From an uncultured Lachnospiraceae bacterium (GTDB taxonomy: Bacteria > Bacillota > Clostridia > Lachnospirales > Lachnospiraceae), in the NCBI GenBank assembly GCA_910585905.1, contig CAJUID010000019.1:1-53736 (forward strand): a DNA stretch of 53,736 nt. The letters are read 5' to 3'. The position numbers and the translations under genes are program-made. The notes under the pieces are model-generated. The model was given only the letters and a program-made list of their open reading frames with translations. It did not search any database and was not told the DNA's origin. Positions 16,879 to 24,225 of this stretch are shown in pieces; the first letter of the stretch is position 1, and every line of letters begins with the position of its first letter.

Positions 16879-16907
16879 GGGCACCGACGAAGTCGGTGTC
16901 TTTTTTT
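16879..16907 (+). terminator. Intrinsic terminator after the YHYH gene
   Basis: The stem GGCACCGAC/GTCGGTGTC with loop GAA is followed by seven T. The type A repeat begins eight bases later. Confidence 0.92.
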
Positions 16908-16914
16908 GCGTAAT

Positions 16915-17058
16915 TTTATTCCCGCGAAGCAACGAGCCAAGCGCGAGCTTGCTCGCATTTGGCGACTGCCGCGAGGGTCAAATACCCCGCCCCTCTGGGG
17001 CGAACTTGCTAAAAAGAAGCTAAGTCATGCCCCGTTGCTTGCAGCGGGGTATTTGACT
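16915..17058 (+). repeat. Type A structured repeat, complete 144-bp copy
   Basis: The copy runs from TTTATTCCCGCG to GTATTTGACT and is the same length as, and essentially identical to, those at 21487 and 26833. Two hairpin domains are visible. Domain 1 (about offset 7-60) has CCCGCG...CGCGaGGG enclosing GCCAA/TTGGC and the apical GCGAGC-tt-GCTCGC. Domain 2 (about offset 61-143) has a 14-bp outer stem GTCAAATACCCCGC/GCGGGGTATTTGAC. No target duplication is seen at the flanks. Confidence 0.96.
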
Positions 17059-17059
17059 C

Positions 17060-17134
17060 CGTGACGTGTCATATCATTATCCGAATGGCGGCGATGTGCT
17101 GCACAATATTAAAGGTTTCAGCTCCTCCTACTAA
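17060..17134 (+). pseudogene. C-terminal gene remnant abutting the repeat
   Basis: Directly after the repeat an open frame reads RDVSYHYPNGGDVLHNIKGF and ends at TAA. It looks like the end of a protein whose upstream part has been lost. The family is not recognised. Confidence 0.4.
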
Positions 17135-17505
17135 ATTAAATATTCGATTACAAAACAGGAAGATCGGATGGCAATTCAGCAATAGATATAAATTAATTAA
17201 TGTATGTCAAATTATGCCGAAAAAAATACGAACCATGCCATACAACCCAAATCAGAAATTTTATCTGCTATAATATCGCCTGGCAGTGGAAGGAAATGTT
17301 TCGGCAGATTGTGATAAATAAAAGATTAAGCTTATGCATTTATGGTTAGCGGAGACATAGAAGGCGCTGTGGCTGTATAGTAGTACATCACAGGATAATA
17401 AAATTGAAGTGCGCAGATGCTTTTTTACAGAGGCGGATGTTGTATATAGGGCATTGAATCCCATACTGGATTGTGGGATTATGACAGGCGGAAAGTGAGG
17501 AAAAA
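17135..17505 (+). promoter_or_regulatory. Leader of the amino-acid ABC operon with an extended -10 promoter
   Basis: TGCTATAAT (TATAAT at 17269-17274) is an extended -10 without a clear -35. The following ~230 bases up to the ATG are untranslated and contain no riboswitch I recognise. No gene is supported in this stretch. Confidence 0.45.
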
Positions 17506-19758
17506 ATGATATTGCAGAAAAGAACAGTGTTTCTGATGGTTGTCTTTTTAGGGATGCTATGTCTAGGGGGATGCAAAAAACAGGAGAATGAAAAAATCAC
17601 CTCCATAGAGCAGCTTAATAATTCTGAATATACGATTGGTGTGCCGGAAGGCGGGGCAGGCATGTATATGGCAGAAAAATATCTGCCGGAAGCGGAGCAC
17701 AAAACCTTTTCTGGTAATACATCGGGGTATCTTGCTATTTCTCAGGGAAAGCTGGACGGGTTTGTTTATGATCGGGTAATGATGGAATTTGCCATTGCCA
17801 GCGGACTTGAGGATGTAGAGCTGTTAGAGGAAAATTTGGGAGAGAGTATGGATGTGGCTGTGGGAATATCACCTAAAAGCCAGATTGACAATTTAAAGGA
17901 TAAGGTGAACCAGTTTCTTGCAGAAACAAGGACGGAGGGGACACTAGATAATATGTACGAGCGCTGGGTAAGCCGGGCGGAGGGAACTATGCCGGAAATA
18001 CCGATGCCCAAGAAACCGGACTGTAAACTTAAGGTGGGAACCACTGGGACGGTTCAGCCTTTTAGTTACTATGAGGGGACGACCCTTACCGGATATGATG
18101 TGGAGTTGATATACCGCTTTGGTGCATGGTTAAATGCGGAAGTGGAGATAAAAATCTACGACTATGACGGAATCATTGCGGCAGCCCAGGCAGGTGATAT
18201 TGACTGTATTATGGCGAACTTAAATGCCACCGAAGAAAGGCGGAAACATATTGAATTTTCCGACTGCGTGTATCCTTCGGTTTCTGCCGTTATGGTAAGG
18301 TCAGGACAGGGGGGGCAGGCTGGAGAAAAATATGAGGAACTTTCCGATTTTGCCAGAGCGAGGTTTGCTACATTAAACGGAGGGGTTTACGACCAGCTTT
18401 TGCAGGAAGTGATTGAGGATGCAGAGGATTTTTCCTACTACAATTCTGTCCCCGATATCGTCGCGGCTCTCAAGGCAGACCGCGTGGATGCGGGGGTGCT
18501 GGATGAGCCGCTGGCGCAGCTTGCAGTGGCAAAAAATGAAGGCTTAAAGATATTTCACGAACCTGTTGTCCAGGATAAATATGGATATGCCTTCCAAAAG
18601 GGAAGTTCTCTGCGAAAGCAGTTTAATTCCATAATCGCGAAGTTTAAAGAGGACGGGACGATTGCATCCTTGAAAGATAAATGGCTTGGGGCGGATGAAA
18701 GTGTAAAAACATTGATTAAGCAGGACTGGCCAGGTAAAAAGGGAACCATTCGGTATTATTATGATGGCGCCCATGAGCCTATGACCTATCTTGGAAGTGG
18801 CGGCGAGCCTCTGGGACTTGAGATAGACTTGGTGCTTTTAATCGCCCGTGAGCTAGATAGGAAAGTGGAGATGACAACATGTGAATTTGCGTCACTGATT
18901 GCTGCCCTCGAAAGTGGGAAGGCGGATGTGGTCAGCGGAAGCATGTCTATCACAGAGGAGAGAGCGAAGCGGGTAGATTTTGCGGATACCCACTATGACT
19001 CGGCATTGGTACTTTTAGTTCGCGATTTAGACGGCACAGTGCAGGAGAAAGGCTTCTGGGCAGGATTGGCAGACAGTTTCCAGAGTACCTTTGTAGTGGA
19101 GGGGCGGTGGCGGCTAATCATACAGGGACTTGGCGTCACTATTCTCATTTCGGTTTTATCTGGAATCTTCGGATTGTGCTTTGGTTTTGGGATATGTATG
19201 TTGCGCCGGACTGGTTATAAGCCAATTCAGTTCATTGGGGCAGTTTTTGTCCGTGTGGTTCAGGGAACGCCTATTGTGGTTTTATTGATGATTTTATATT
19301 ATGGGATATTCGGTTCGGCGGATATTTCTGAAATCTTGGTTGCGGTTATTGGATTTTCCATCAACTTTGCAGCTTATTCATCGGAGATGATACGGACAGG
19401 TATAGAAACTGTGGATAAAGGGCAGAGCGAGGCGGCTCTTGCTATGGGCTATACGAAAGGCCAGACATTCTTTAAGATCGTATTTCCTCAGGCGGCCAGA
19501 CATTTTATTCCTGTGCTGAAAGGTGAATTTATTTCTATGGTAAAAATGACTTCTGTGGTGGGGTATATTGCTGTACAAGATTTAACTAAGGTATCTGATA
19601 TTATCCGTTCACGTACTATGGAGGCGTTCTTTCCATTAATCGTGACGGCAGTGATTTATTTTGCTATTGCTAATATAATGACAGCGGTCTTGTCTTTTGC
19701 AGAGAGGAAAGTTGCACCGAAGCGGAATAAGCGCGGCATAAAGGGGGTGTGTATGTGA
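17506..19758 (+). CDS. Amino-acid ABC transporter: binding-protein lobes fused to a permease
   Basis: A fusion of 750 residues. A lipoprotein signal (LGMLCLGGC) leads into a second-lobe-like half of an SBP_bac_3 domain (about 30-155). A complete SBP_bac_3 domain follows (about 170-390: LKVGTTGTVQPFSYYE, Y-D-G-I-I-A-A-A-Q-A-G-D-I-D, E-E-R-R-K-H-I-E-F-S-D). Then comes a first-lobe-like half (about 400-515: ...S-M-S-I-T-E-E-R-A-K-R-V-D-F-A-D). The last ~210 residues are a HisM/GlnP-type permease with the EAA loop (E-A-A-L-A-M-G-Y-T-K-G-Q-T-F-F-K-I-V-F-P-Q-A). The order lobe 2 - full - lobe 1 is unusual. The ATPase gene overlaps its stop codon, so the two are co-translated. Substrate is probably a polar amino acid. 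Confidence 0.85.
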   Translation: MILQKRTVFLMVVFLGMLCLGGCKKQENEKITSIEQLNNSEYTIGVPEGGAGMYMAEKYLPEAEHKTFSGNTSGYLAISQGKLDGFVYDRVMMEFAIASGLEDVELLEENLGESMDVAVGISPKSQIDNLKDKVNQFLAETRTEGTLDNMYERWVSRAEGTMPEIPMPKKPDCKLKVGTTGTVQPFSYYEGTTLTGYDVELIYRFGAWLNAEVEIKIYDYDGIIAAAQAGDIDCIMANLNATEERRKHIEFSDCVYPSVSAVMVRSGQGGQAGEKYEELSDFARARFATLNGGVYDQLLQEVIEDAEDFSYYNSVPDIVAALKADRVDAGVLDEPLAQLAVAKNEGLKIFHEPVVQDKYGYAFQKGSSLRKQFNSIIAKFKEDGTIASLKDKWLGADESVKTLIKQDWPGKKGTIRYYYDGAHEPMTYLGSGGEPLGLEIDLVLLIARELDRKVEMTTCEFASLIAALESGKADVVSGSMSITEERAKRVDFADTHYDSALVLLVRDLDGTVQEKGFWAGLADSFQSTFVVEGRWRLIIQGLGVTILISVLSGIFGLCFGFGICMLRRTGYKPIQFIGAVFVRVVQGTPIVVLLMILYYGIFGSADISEILVAVIGFSINFAAYSSEMIRTGIETVDKGQSEAALAMGYTKGQTFFKIVFPQAARHFIPVLKGEFISMVKMTSVVGYIAVQDLTKVSDIIRSRTMEAFFPLIVTAVIYFAIANIMTAVLSFAERKVAPKRNKRGIKGVCM

Positions 19759-20900
19759 TGGCAGATAAGTGTGAGAATCAAAATAGTTATGCCGGAGGCA
19801 ATATGGAAACAAGCATAATATCTATCCGGCACCTGTGCAAGGAGTATCCCAATGTAACCCCTTTGCGAGATGTTAGTGTGGAGATTAAAAGGGGAGAAGT
19901 GATTTCTATTATAGGTCCTTCTGGCACTGGAAAATCAACCCTGCTGCGCTGTATTAATCTTTTGGAAACGCCTACCAAGGGAGAAATTATAGTAGACGGC
20001 GTGGTAACGACGGATAAGAAATGTAAGGTGAATTTGGTAAGGCAGAAGATGGGTATGGTATTTCAATCCTTTAATCTGTTTGCCCATAAGACCATTATTG
20101 AAAATATTATGATGGGGCAGATTGATCTTCTTAACAGGAGCCGCCAGGAAGCTTATGACAGGGGGATGGAGTTGCTGCGCACCATAGGGCTTGCAGACAA
20201 GGCGCTTGCCTATCCGGATGAACTTTCGGGGGGACAGAAGCAGCGTGCGGCTATTGCAAGGACCGTAGCTATGGAACCAGAAATCATTCTCTTTGATGAG
20301 CCAACTTCCGCACTGGATCCTACTATGGTGGGGGAGGTTCTGGCAGTTATCCGCAGGTTGGCCGGGCAGGGAATGACTTTGATGATTGTGACACATGAGA
20401 TGAAGTTTGCCCGAGATGTATCCACAAGAATCTTTTATATGGATCAAGGCGAAATCTATGAGGAAGGAACGCCAGAGCAGATTTTTGAACATCCAAAGAG
20501 GGAGAAGACTCGGATATTTATTCGGCAGCTTAAAGTGCTTCATGTGGAGGATATTTCATGTAATTTTGATTTTCCGGCCTTTATGACCCAGCTTGAGGAG
20601 TTTGGACGGAAACAGCAGCTATCTCAGAGACAGATTTACGCTATGCAGCTTGTGGTGGAGGAAGTGCTAATATTGAAGCTTCTGCCTGCAGCAGAGGAAG
20701 CGGAGGAAATGAATATTTCTATGGATGTAGAATATAGTGAGCGGGAGAATCTGGTTCAGGTGCGGTTTTCTTATAGCGGGCCTTCTTTCCATCCATTTGG
20801 CATTGAAGAGGATTTGTCCAGCAGGATGATAAAAGCGGTGTGCAAAGAGGTGGAGCACAAGTTTGCAGATGGGGGAAATCAATTTGTGATCAGTATTTAA
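19758..20900 (+). CDS. Amino-acid ABC transporter ATPase with a degenerate HATPase-like C-terminal domain
   Basis: Residues ~16-260 form a HisP/GlnQ-type ATPase: Walker A GPSGTGKST, signature LSGGQKQR, Walker B ILFDEP and the switch His in VTHE. After it come ~120 extra residues (FPAFMTQLEEFGRKQQLSQRQ..., Q-L-V-V-E-E-V-L-I-L-K-L) resembling an RsbW/anti-sigma HATPase fold with a worn N-box (the usual Asn is missing) and no clear G-boxes, so it is probably regulatory and not a kinase. The ATG at 19758 overlaps the permease stop; an ATG at 19803 behind GGAGG would remove 15 non-conserved residues. The next gene, 30 bases on, is a cNMP-fold protein. Confidence 0.85.
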   Translation: MADKCENQNSYAGGNMETSIISIRHLCKEYPNVTPLRDVSVEIKRGEVISIIGPSGTGKSTLLRCINLLETPTKGEIIVDGVVTTDKKCKVNLVRQKMGMVFQSFNLFAHKTIIENIMMGQIDLLNRSRQEAYDRGMELLRTIGLADKALAYPDELSGGQKQRAAIARTVAMEPEIILFDEPTSALDPTMVGEVLAVIRRLAGQGMTLMIVTHEMKFARDVSTRIFYMDQGEIYEEGTPEQIFEHPKREKTRIFIRQLKVLHVEDISCNFDFPAFMTQLEEFGRKQQLSQRQIYAMQLVVEEVLILKLLPAAEEAEEMNISMDVEYSERENLVQVRFSYSGPSFHPFGIEEDLSSRMIKAVCKEVEHKFADGGNQFVISI

Positions 20901-20930
20901 TTGAAGTAATAGAAGAAGGGATGGAATGCA

Positions 20931-21401
20931 ATGCAAATAGAAAATGCAGCAATGGTTAAATTTCATGCAGATGATATTATTATAAAAGAAGGCGAAATTT
21001 ATGAGGAGATGTACAAAATCATTTCTGGTTCTGTGGCGGTTTATCTCCGGTATGGGGAAAAGGAAGAGCATTTGATTGGGATTTATTCTAAGTCGAAATG
21101 TTTTGGCGAGACTCATGTGCTTTCCAGCCAGCCTAGTATTTATACAGTAGTTGCCTATGACGAAGTACTGCTGATGCGCATTACAAAAGATTCACTGGAA
21201 GAGTTTGTCAGAAACAATCCCAGAAATGCAATTGATATAATGCGAAATATGGTTCATACCAATATGCTGATGCAGAAAAATATTAATCTTTTGCTGGATG
21301 ATATGAATGAAAAGCAGGATATCAATAAGAGGAGGACGGAAGACATTAAAAACAAGATTAAGCAGTACAGCATAAATGGGTTTAATCTATTGGGAGGGTG
21401 A
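20931..21401 (+). CDS. Cyclic-nucleotide-binding-fold protein without a DNA-binding domain
   Basis: A protein of 156 residues. Residues ~5-115 form a CAP_ED/cNMP beta-roll (F-H-A-D-D-I-I-I-K-E-G-E-I-Y-E-E-M-Y-K-I-I-S-G-S-V-A-V; F-G-E-T-H-V-L-S-S-Q-P-S-I-Y-T-V-V-A). The Arg that binds the cyclic phosphate in CRP is not present in the cassette, so cAMP binding is doubtful. A helical, charged tail follows and there is no HTH. It lies 30 bases behind the ATPase and is probably co-transcribed, suggesting a regulatory partner of the transporter. Confidence 0.8.
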   Translation: MQIENAAMVKFHADDIIIKEGEIYEEMYKIISGSVAVYLRYGEKEEHLIGIYSKSKCFGETHVLSSQPSIYTVVAYDEVLLMRITKDSLEEFVRNNPRNAIDIMRNMVHTNMLMQKNINLLLDDMNEKQDINKRRTEDIKNKIKQYSINGFNLLGG

Positions 21402-21486
21402 AAAAAGGAACACAGTTTTTTCAAAGAATGAGATAAATACTGGTAGACAAAATGAGTTTGATTACCTGAAAGGTATTTTTATGTTG

Positions 21487-21630
21487 TTTATTCCCGCGAA
21501 GCAACGAGCCAAGCGCGAGCTTGCTCGCATTTGGCGACTGCCGCGAGGGTCAAATACCCCGCCCCTCTGGGGCGAACTTGCTAAAAAGAAGCTAAGTCAT
21601 GCCCCGTTGCTTGCAGCGGGGTATTTGACT
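21487..21630 (+). repeat. Type A structured repeat, complete 144-bp copy
   Basis: TTTATTCCCGCG to GTATTTGACT, matching the copies at 16915 and 26833 base for base as far as read. It lies between the cNMP-fold gene and the 3' end of the SIR2-like gene. The 48-codon frame through it stays open. Confidence 0.96.
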
Positions 21631-21647
21631 TACTTGATCCATGCGTT

Positions 21648-21731
21648 TCAGGCAACCTTGTCCACGGAGGGTTCCATAACTAGATTTTCCATTACATACT
21701 GTTCAATGTAGGCAATTTTTTCGGATATCAT
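21648..21731 (-). CDS. Possible 27-residue frame overlapping the end of the SIR2-like gene
   Basis: A short frame (MISEKIAYIEQYVMENLVM...) starts inside the last codons of the SIR2-like gene and ends at TGA, 17 bases before the type A repeat. Its composition looks protein-like. It could be the N-terminus of a gene cut off downstream or chance. No ribosome site is visible. Confidence 0.2.
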   Translation of the reverse strand: MISEKIAYIEQYVMENLVMEPSVDKVA

Positions 21732-22725
21732 CAAAAGCCTGTTCGTAAAATTCTTTGAACTTATCTTTTTTACCTGAAAACTCATTATATTTAATCACGA
21801 CTCCGTGGGCAGCTAATAGCAACTGCTTAGCGCTGGGTACAACTCTTTTATCGTGTTCATAAAAATATACTTTACCATCGGCATATATTTCACGTTGTTT
21901 GCGTCTCAACAGCCACCAAAGATCAAATTCGCAATCAGCAAAATCAAAGCCAACAACATAAATATCACCAAATAAAAATAACTCTGGCCACGATCTAAAT
22001 TTGTATGTATCCTGTTTTTGTATTTTTTCTTTATATTTGATCTCGGCGTCACAAACCGATATAATTCGTTTTAGCAGTCGTCCATATTTATCATGCCCCA
22101 AAATAACGCTGGTTGGTGCACCGCATTCGCCATGAATATGCCAAATACCAACTGTCTTAGCATTTTTATTACCTGTCCTGACTAGATATCCAGAGTGTAG
22201 TCGAAATCTATTTTCCGGAAGTGGTCGTCCGTTCTTGTCTTGTTTGGGATTAAGGTTAAAACGAAGATTATTGCGAATAGATGTTTTCTCAAATTCTCTA
22301 TCTGGATAAAAACCTTCCTCTGGGCAGTAAGAATAATTTGTAGTAAAAATATGATCCATTCCAAGTGTGGGCAATAGCTTAAATAATTCATTGCGATTTT
22401 CATTTTTGTTCTTTTCTCGGGTATCTTTGCTGGGCAGCAGAGTAATCATTGCATTTGCCATACGTTTTTCTTCGTTATCCATATCCTCTTGCGAAAAACT
22501 TGCTGGCGCATTTTCAAAGGTTGCAAGTAATTCATATCTTACAGGAAATGGTAGTTTATTTATTTCATCACGTGTTTCCTTACTGAACTTTCGCACGTCA
22601 ATTAAATCAATGAGTTCATTCCAGCTAGCGCTACCATATACACGTTCCAATCCGTTGCCGATAAGCAATATTTGCGGTCTGCCTTTACCGCGCAAATGAT
22701 GGATGAATTCTATTTCTTTTGTCAT
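21703..22725 (-). CDS. SIR2-like domain protein (probable NADase, candidate antiphage effector)
   Basis: A cytoplasmic protein of 340 residues. An N-terminal glycine motif I-G-N-G-L (23-26) followed by S-W-N-E-L-I-D, the F-T-T-N-Y motif with Asn130, and I-W-H-I-H-G-E with His198, then S-V-I-L-G-H-D-K-Y-G, match the SIR2_2 family. Asn and His in these positions are the catalytic pair of defence NADases such as ThsA and DSR2. This suggests NAD+ hydrolysis upon infection (inference). The C-terminal part has no recognised sensor domain. The ATG at 22725 has GGAGAA upstream. An XRE regulator gene lies upstream on the same strand. Confidence 0.75.
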   Translation of the reverse strand: MTKEIEFIHHLRGKGRPQILLIGNGLERVYGSASWNELIDLIDVRKFSKETRDEINKLPFPVRYELLATFENAPASFSQEDMDNEEKRMANAMITLLPSKDTREKNKNENRNELFKLLPTLGMDHIFTTNYSYCPEEGFYPDREFEKTSIRNNLRFNLNPKQDKNGRPLPENRFRLHSGYLVRTGNKNAKTVGIWHIHGECGAPTSVILGHDKYGRLLKRIISVCDAEIKYKEKIQKQDTYKFRSWPELFLFGDIYVVGFDFADCEFDLWWLLRRKQREIYADGKVYFYEHDKRVVPSAKQLLLAAHGVVIKYNEFSGKKDKFKEFYEQAFDDIRKNCLH

Positions 22726-22920
22726 TCTATTTCTCCCCAAAATTCCATTTTCTTTAGGTTAGTAATCTTTTTATAACGGTTTTCCGTATAAATTGGTTTG
22801 CTGCGTGTTTGTTAGATTATACTTATTTATAAATCGTTTCACTCAATCATTAACTTATAATGCTTCTCTCATATATAAGAATTTAGAGACTGTTATATAG
22901 AAGTCTCTATCATTGCCAGG

Positions 22921-23265
22921 TCAAACAATTTGATCTTCATTTCTAAAGATACACCTCAAACTTTTTACCAACGACAATATGATCCTCAATTCATGCTCCG
23001 AGCAACTACTTACTTCCTGCATAAGTACATTTTTCAACTCTGAATTTTCCTCCACTTCTGGATATAATACCTGATAAAGTGGCAAATCCAATTCTCGAAC
23101 TAAAGGATATAATATTTCAAATTTAGGATTACCTATATTATTCTCTATGTCTATAATTGTTCGTTTACAAACACCAATTCGTTCTGCTAATGCTTCCTGG
23201 GATAAATGTCTGCTTTTTCTTGTTGTACGAACAACATCTCCCAATATTTCTCTATTTTGGTTCAT
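22921..23265 (-). CDS. XRE family helix-turn-helix regulator
   Basis: A regulator of 114 residues. Residues ~5-62 are a Cro/CI-type HTH (L-S-Q-E-A-L-A-E-R-I-G-V-C-K-R-T-I-I-D-I-E-N-N). The C-terminal half is helical and Cys-containing (SSCSEHELRIILSLVKSL). GAGGTGA precedes the ATG. It is upstream of the SIR2-like gene on the same strand with a ~195-base gap, so it may control that gene and itself; no clear operator was identified. Confidence 0.85.
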   Translation of the reverse strand: MNQNREILGDVVRTTRKSRHLSQEALAERIGVCKRTIIDIENNIGNPKFEILYPLVRELDLPLYQVLYPEVEENSELKNVLMQEVSSCSEHELRIILSLVKSLRCIFRNEDQIV

Positions 23266-23560
23266 TTTAATTCACCTCAAAAATATTATATAGTACACTT
23301 ATTACCGAAACAATTAGTTATAGTTCATCTTTATGTGCGTTTTTGTTCACTTTTTCGACATTATTCAACCGTAATATATGATAATCGACTTTGGTCAATG
23401 TATTCTTAGTTATATTTAGATTTCTTGCAAAAAAATACTTATAATCCATCTCGCTTAACTTCCCAAGAATCGTTTATACTCTATCCATATTTCTTAAATT
23501 TCAGACCGAAGATTATATATCTAAAAACGGTCTGCACCAAAAAGCCTGACATAAGTGTAG
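23266..23560. other. AT-rich intergenic region upstream of the XRE gene
   Basis: No gene supported. It should contain the XRE promoter on the minus strand. I see no strong hairpin or repeat here. Confidence 0.4.
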
Positions 23561-23623
23561 AGAAAATGGGATATCAGTTTAGATGAAAATGGAAAATGTC
23601 TAACATATCTGGTGGATACATGA
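23561..23623 (+). pseudogene. Possible C-terminal gene remnant ending at the type B repeat
   Basis: A short frame reads RKWDISLDENGKCLTYLVDT and stops with TGA at 23621-23623, immediately before the repeat starts at 23624. It has no start and is not recognised. It may be a decayed gene end. Confidence 0.3.
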
Positions 23624-23775
23624 TTTATTCTCGCGTAAGCAACGAGCCAAACGCAATGCTTGCAAGGAACTGAAAGTTCCTTTGCACTTGGCGACTGCGC
23701 GTGGGTTGCTGAACATCCGGTGGATGTTCGTTTAGCAACGGCCGAAGCGGAGCAGAGACCTAATACCCCGCCACT
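23624..23775 (+). repeat. Type B structured repeat, near-complete copy
   Basis: It begins TTTATTCTCGCGTAAGCAACGAGCCAA, close to the type A start, but carries different hairpins: AAGGAACT-gaa-AGTTCCTT inside GCCAA...TTGGC, and GTTGCT...AACATCC-ggt-GGATGTT...AGCAAC. It ends near TAATACCCCGCC. The same base-paired plan as type A with different sequences suggests the folded form matters. Confidence 0.88.
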
Positions 23776-23877
23776 TGGATGTGCCTTTATTTTGTAGTGG
23801 TAAACGGAGAATGCACGTGGTATAATCAAATCTACAAATGGTATTTTTTAACCAGTAAAAATAAACAAGGAGAAGGC

Positions 23878-24138
23878 ATGGCAGCAGTTACGACTTTAGG
23901 ATTAGGTAAAGTAATGGAAAAGAAACTTCATTCAGTGGGGATTCATTCGGCCGAGGAATTAATGGAAATAGGCAGTAAGAAAGCGGTTTTGCGGCTAAAA
24001 GAGAAATATCCAAATACTTGTGTGGTTATTCTTTATCATTTAGAGGCCGCTATTCGTGGAGTTGAAATAAAACAGCTTGACGATGCATGTAAAGCAGAAT
24101 TAAAAACCTATTTTAAGACTTGCGCTTCTGATTTGTAA
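23878..24138 (+). CDS. TfoX C-terminal domain protein (helix-hairpin-helix)
   Basis: A small protein of 86 residues consisting only of a TfoX_C-type domain (T-L-G-L-G-K-V-M-E-K-K-L-H-S-V-G-I-H-S-A-E-E-L; L-Y-H-L-E-A-A-I-R-G-V). In Proteobacteria this domain is part of the competence regulator TfoX; stand-alone copies in Firmicutes have no known role. It starts at 23878 behind AAGGAGAAGG. The next gene is 87 bases away. Confidence 0.8.
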   Translation: MAAVTTLGLGKVMEKKLHSVGIHSAEELMEIGSKKAVLRLKEKYPNTCVVILYHLEAAIRGVEIKQLDDACKAELKTYFKTCASDL

Positions 24139-24225
24139 GAGGAGAGAGTGGAAAAGGGATTATTAGTTTTGTTGGGGGCAATTTATGTTATTCCGATAAA
24201 AGTCGTTTCATAGTGGAGGTTACAT

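Noticed and set aside
17061..17273. Open frame of 70 codons after the repeat at 17058
   Set aside because: No ribosome site and poor composition; another frame there reads more like a true protein tail.
21376..21711. Open frame of 111 codons across a repeat
   Set aside because: Most of it is the 48-codon open frame of the type A repeat; the rest overlaps the cNMP-fold gene end and the SIR2-like gene end.
23521..23829. Minus-strand frame of 102 codons
   Set aside because: It is produced by the type B repeat read backwards; no ribosome site and no recognisable domain.
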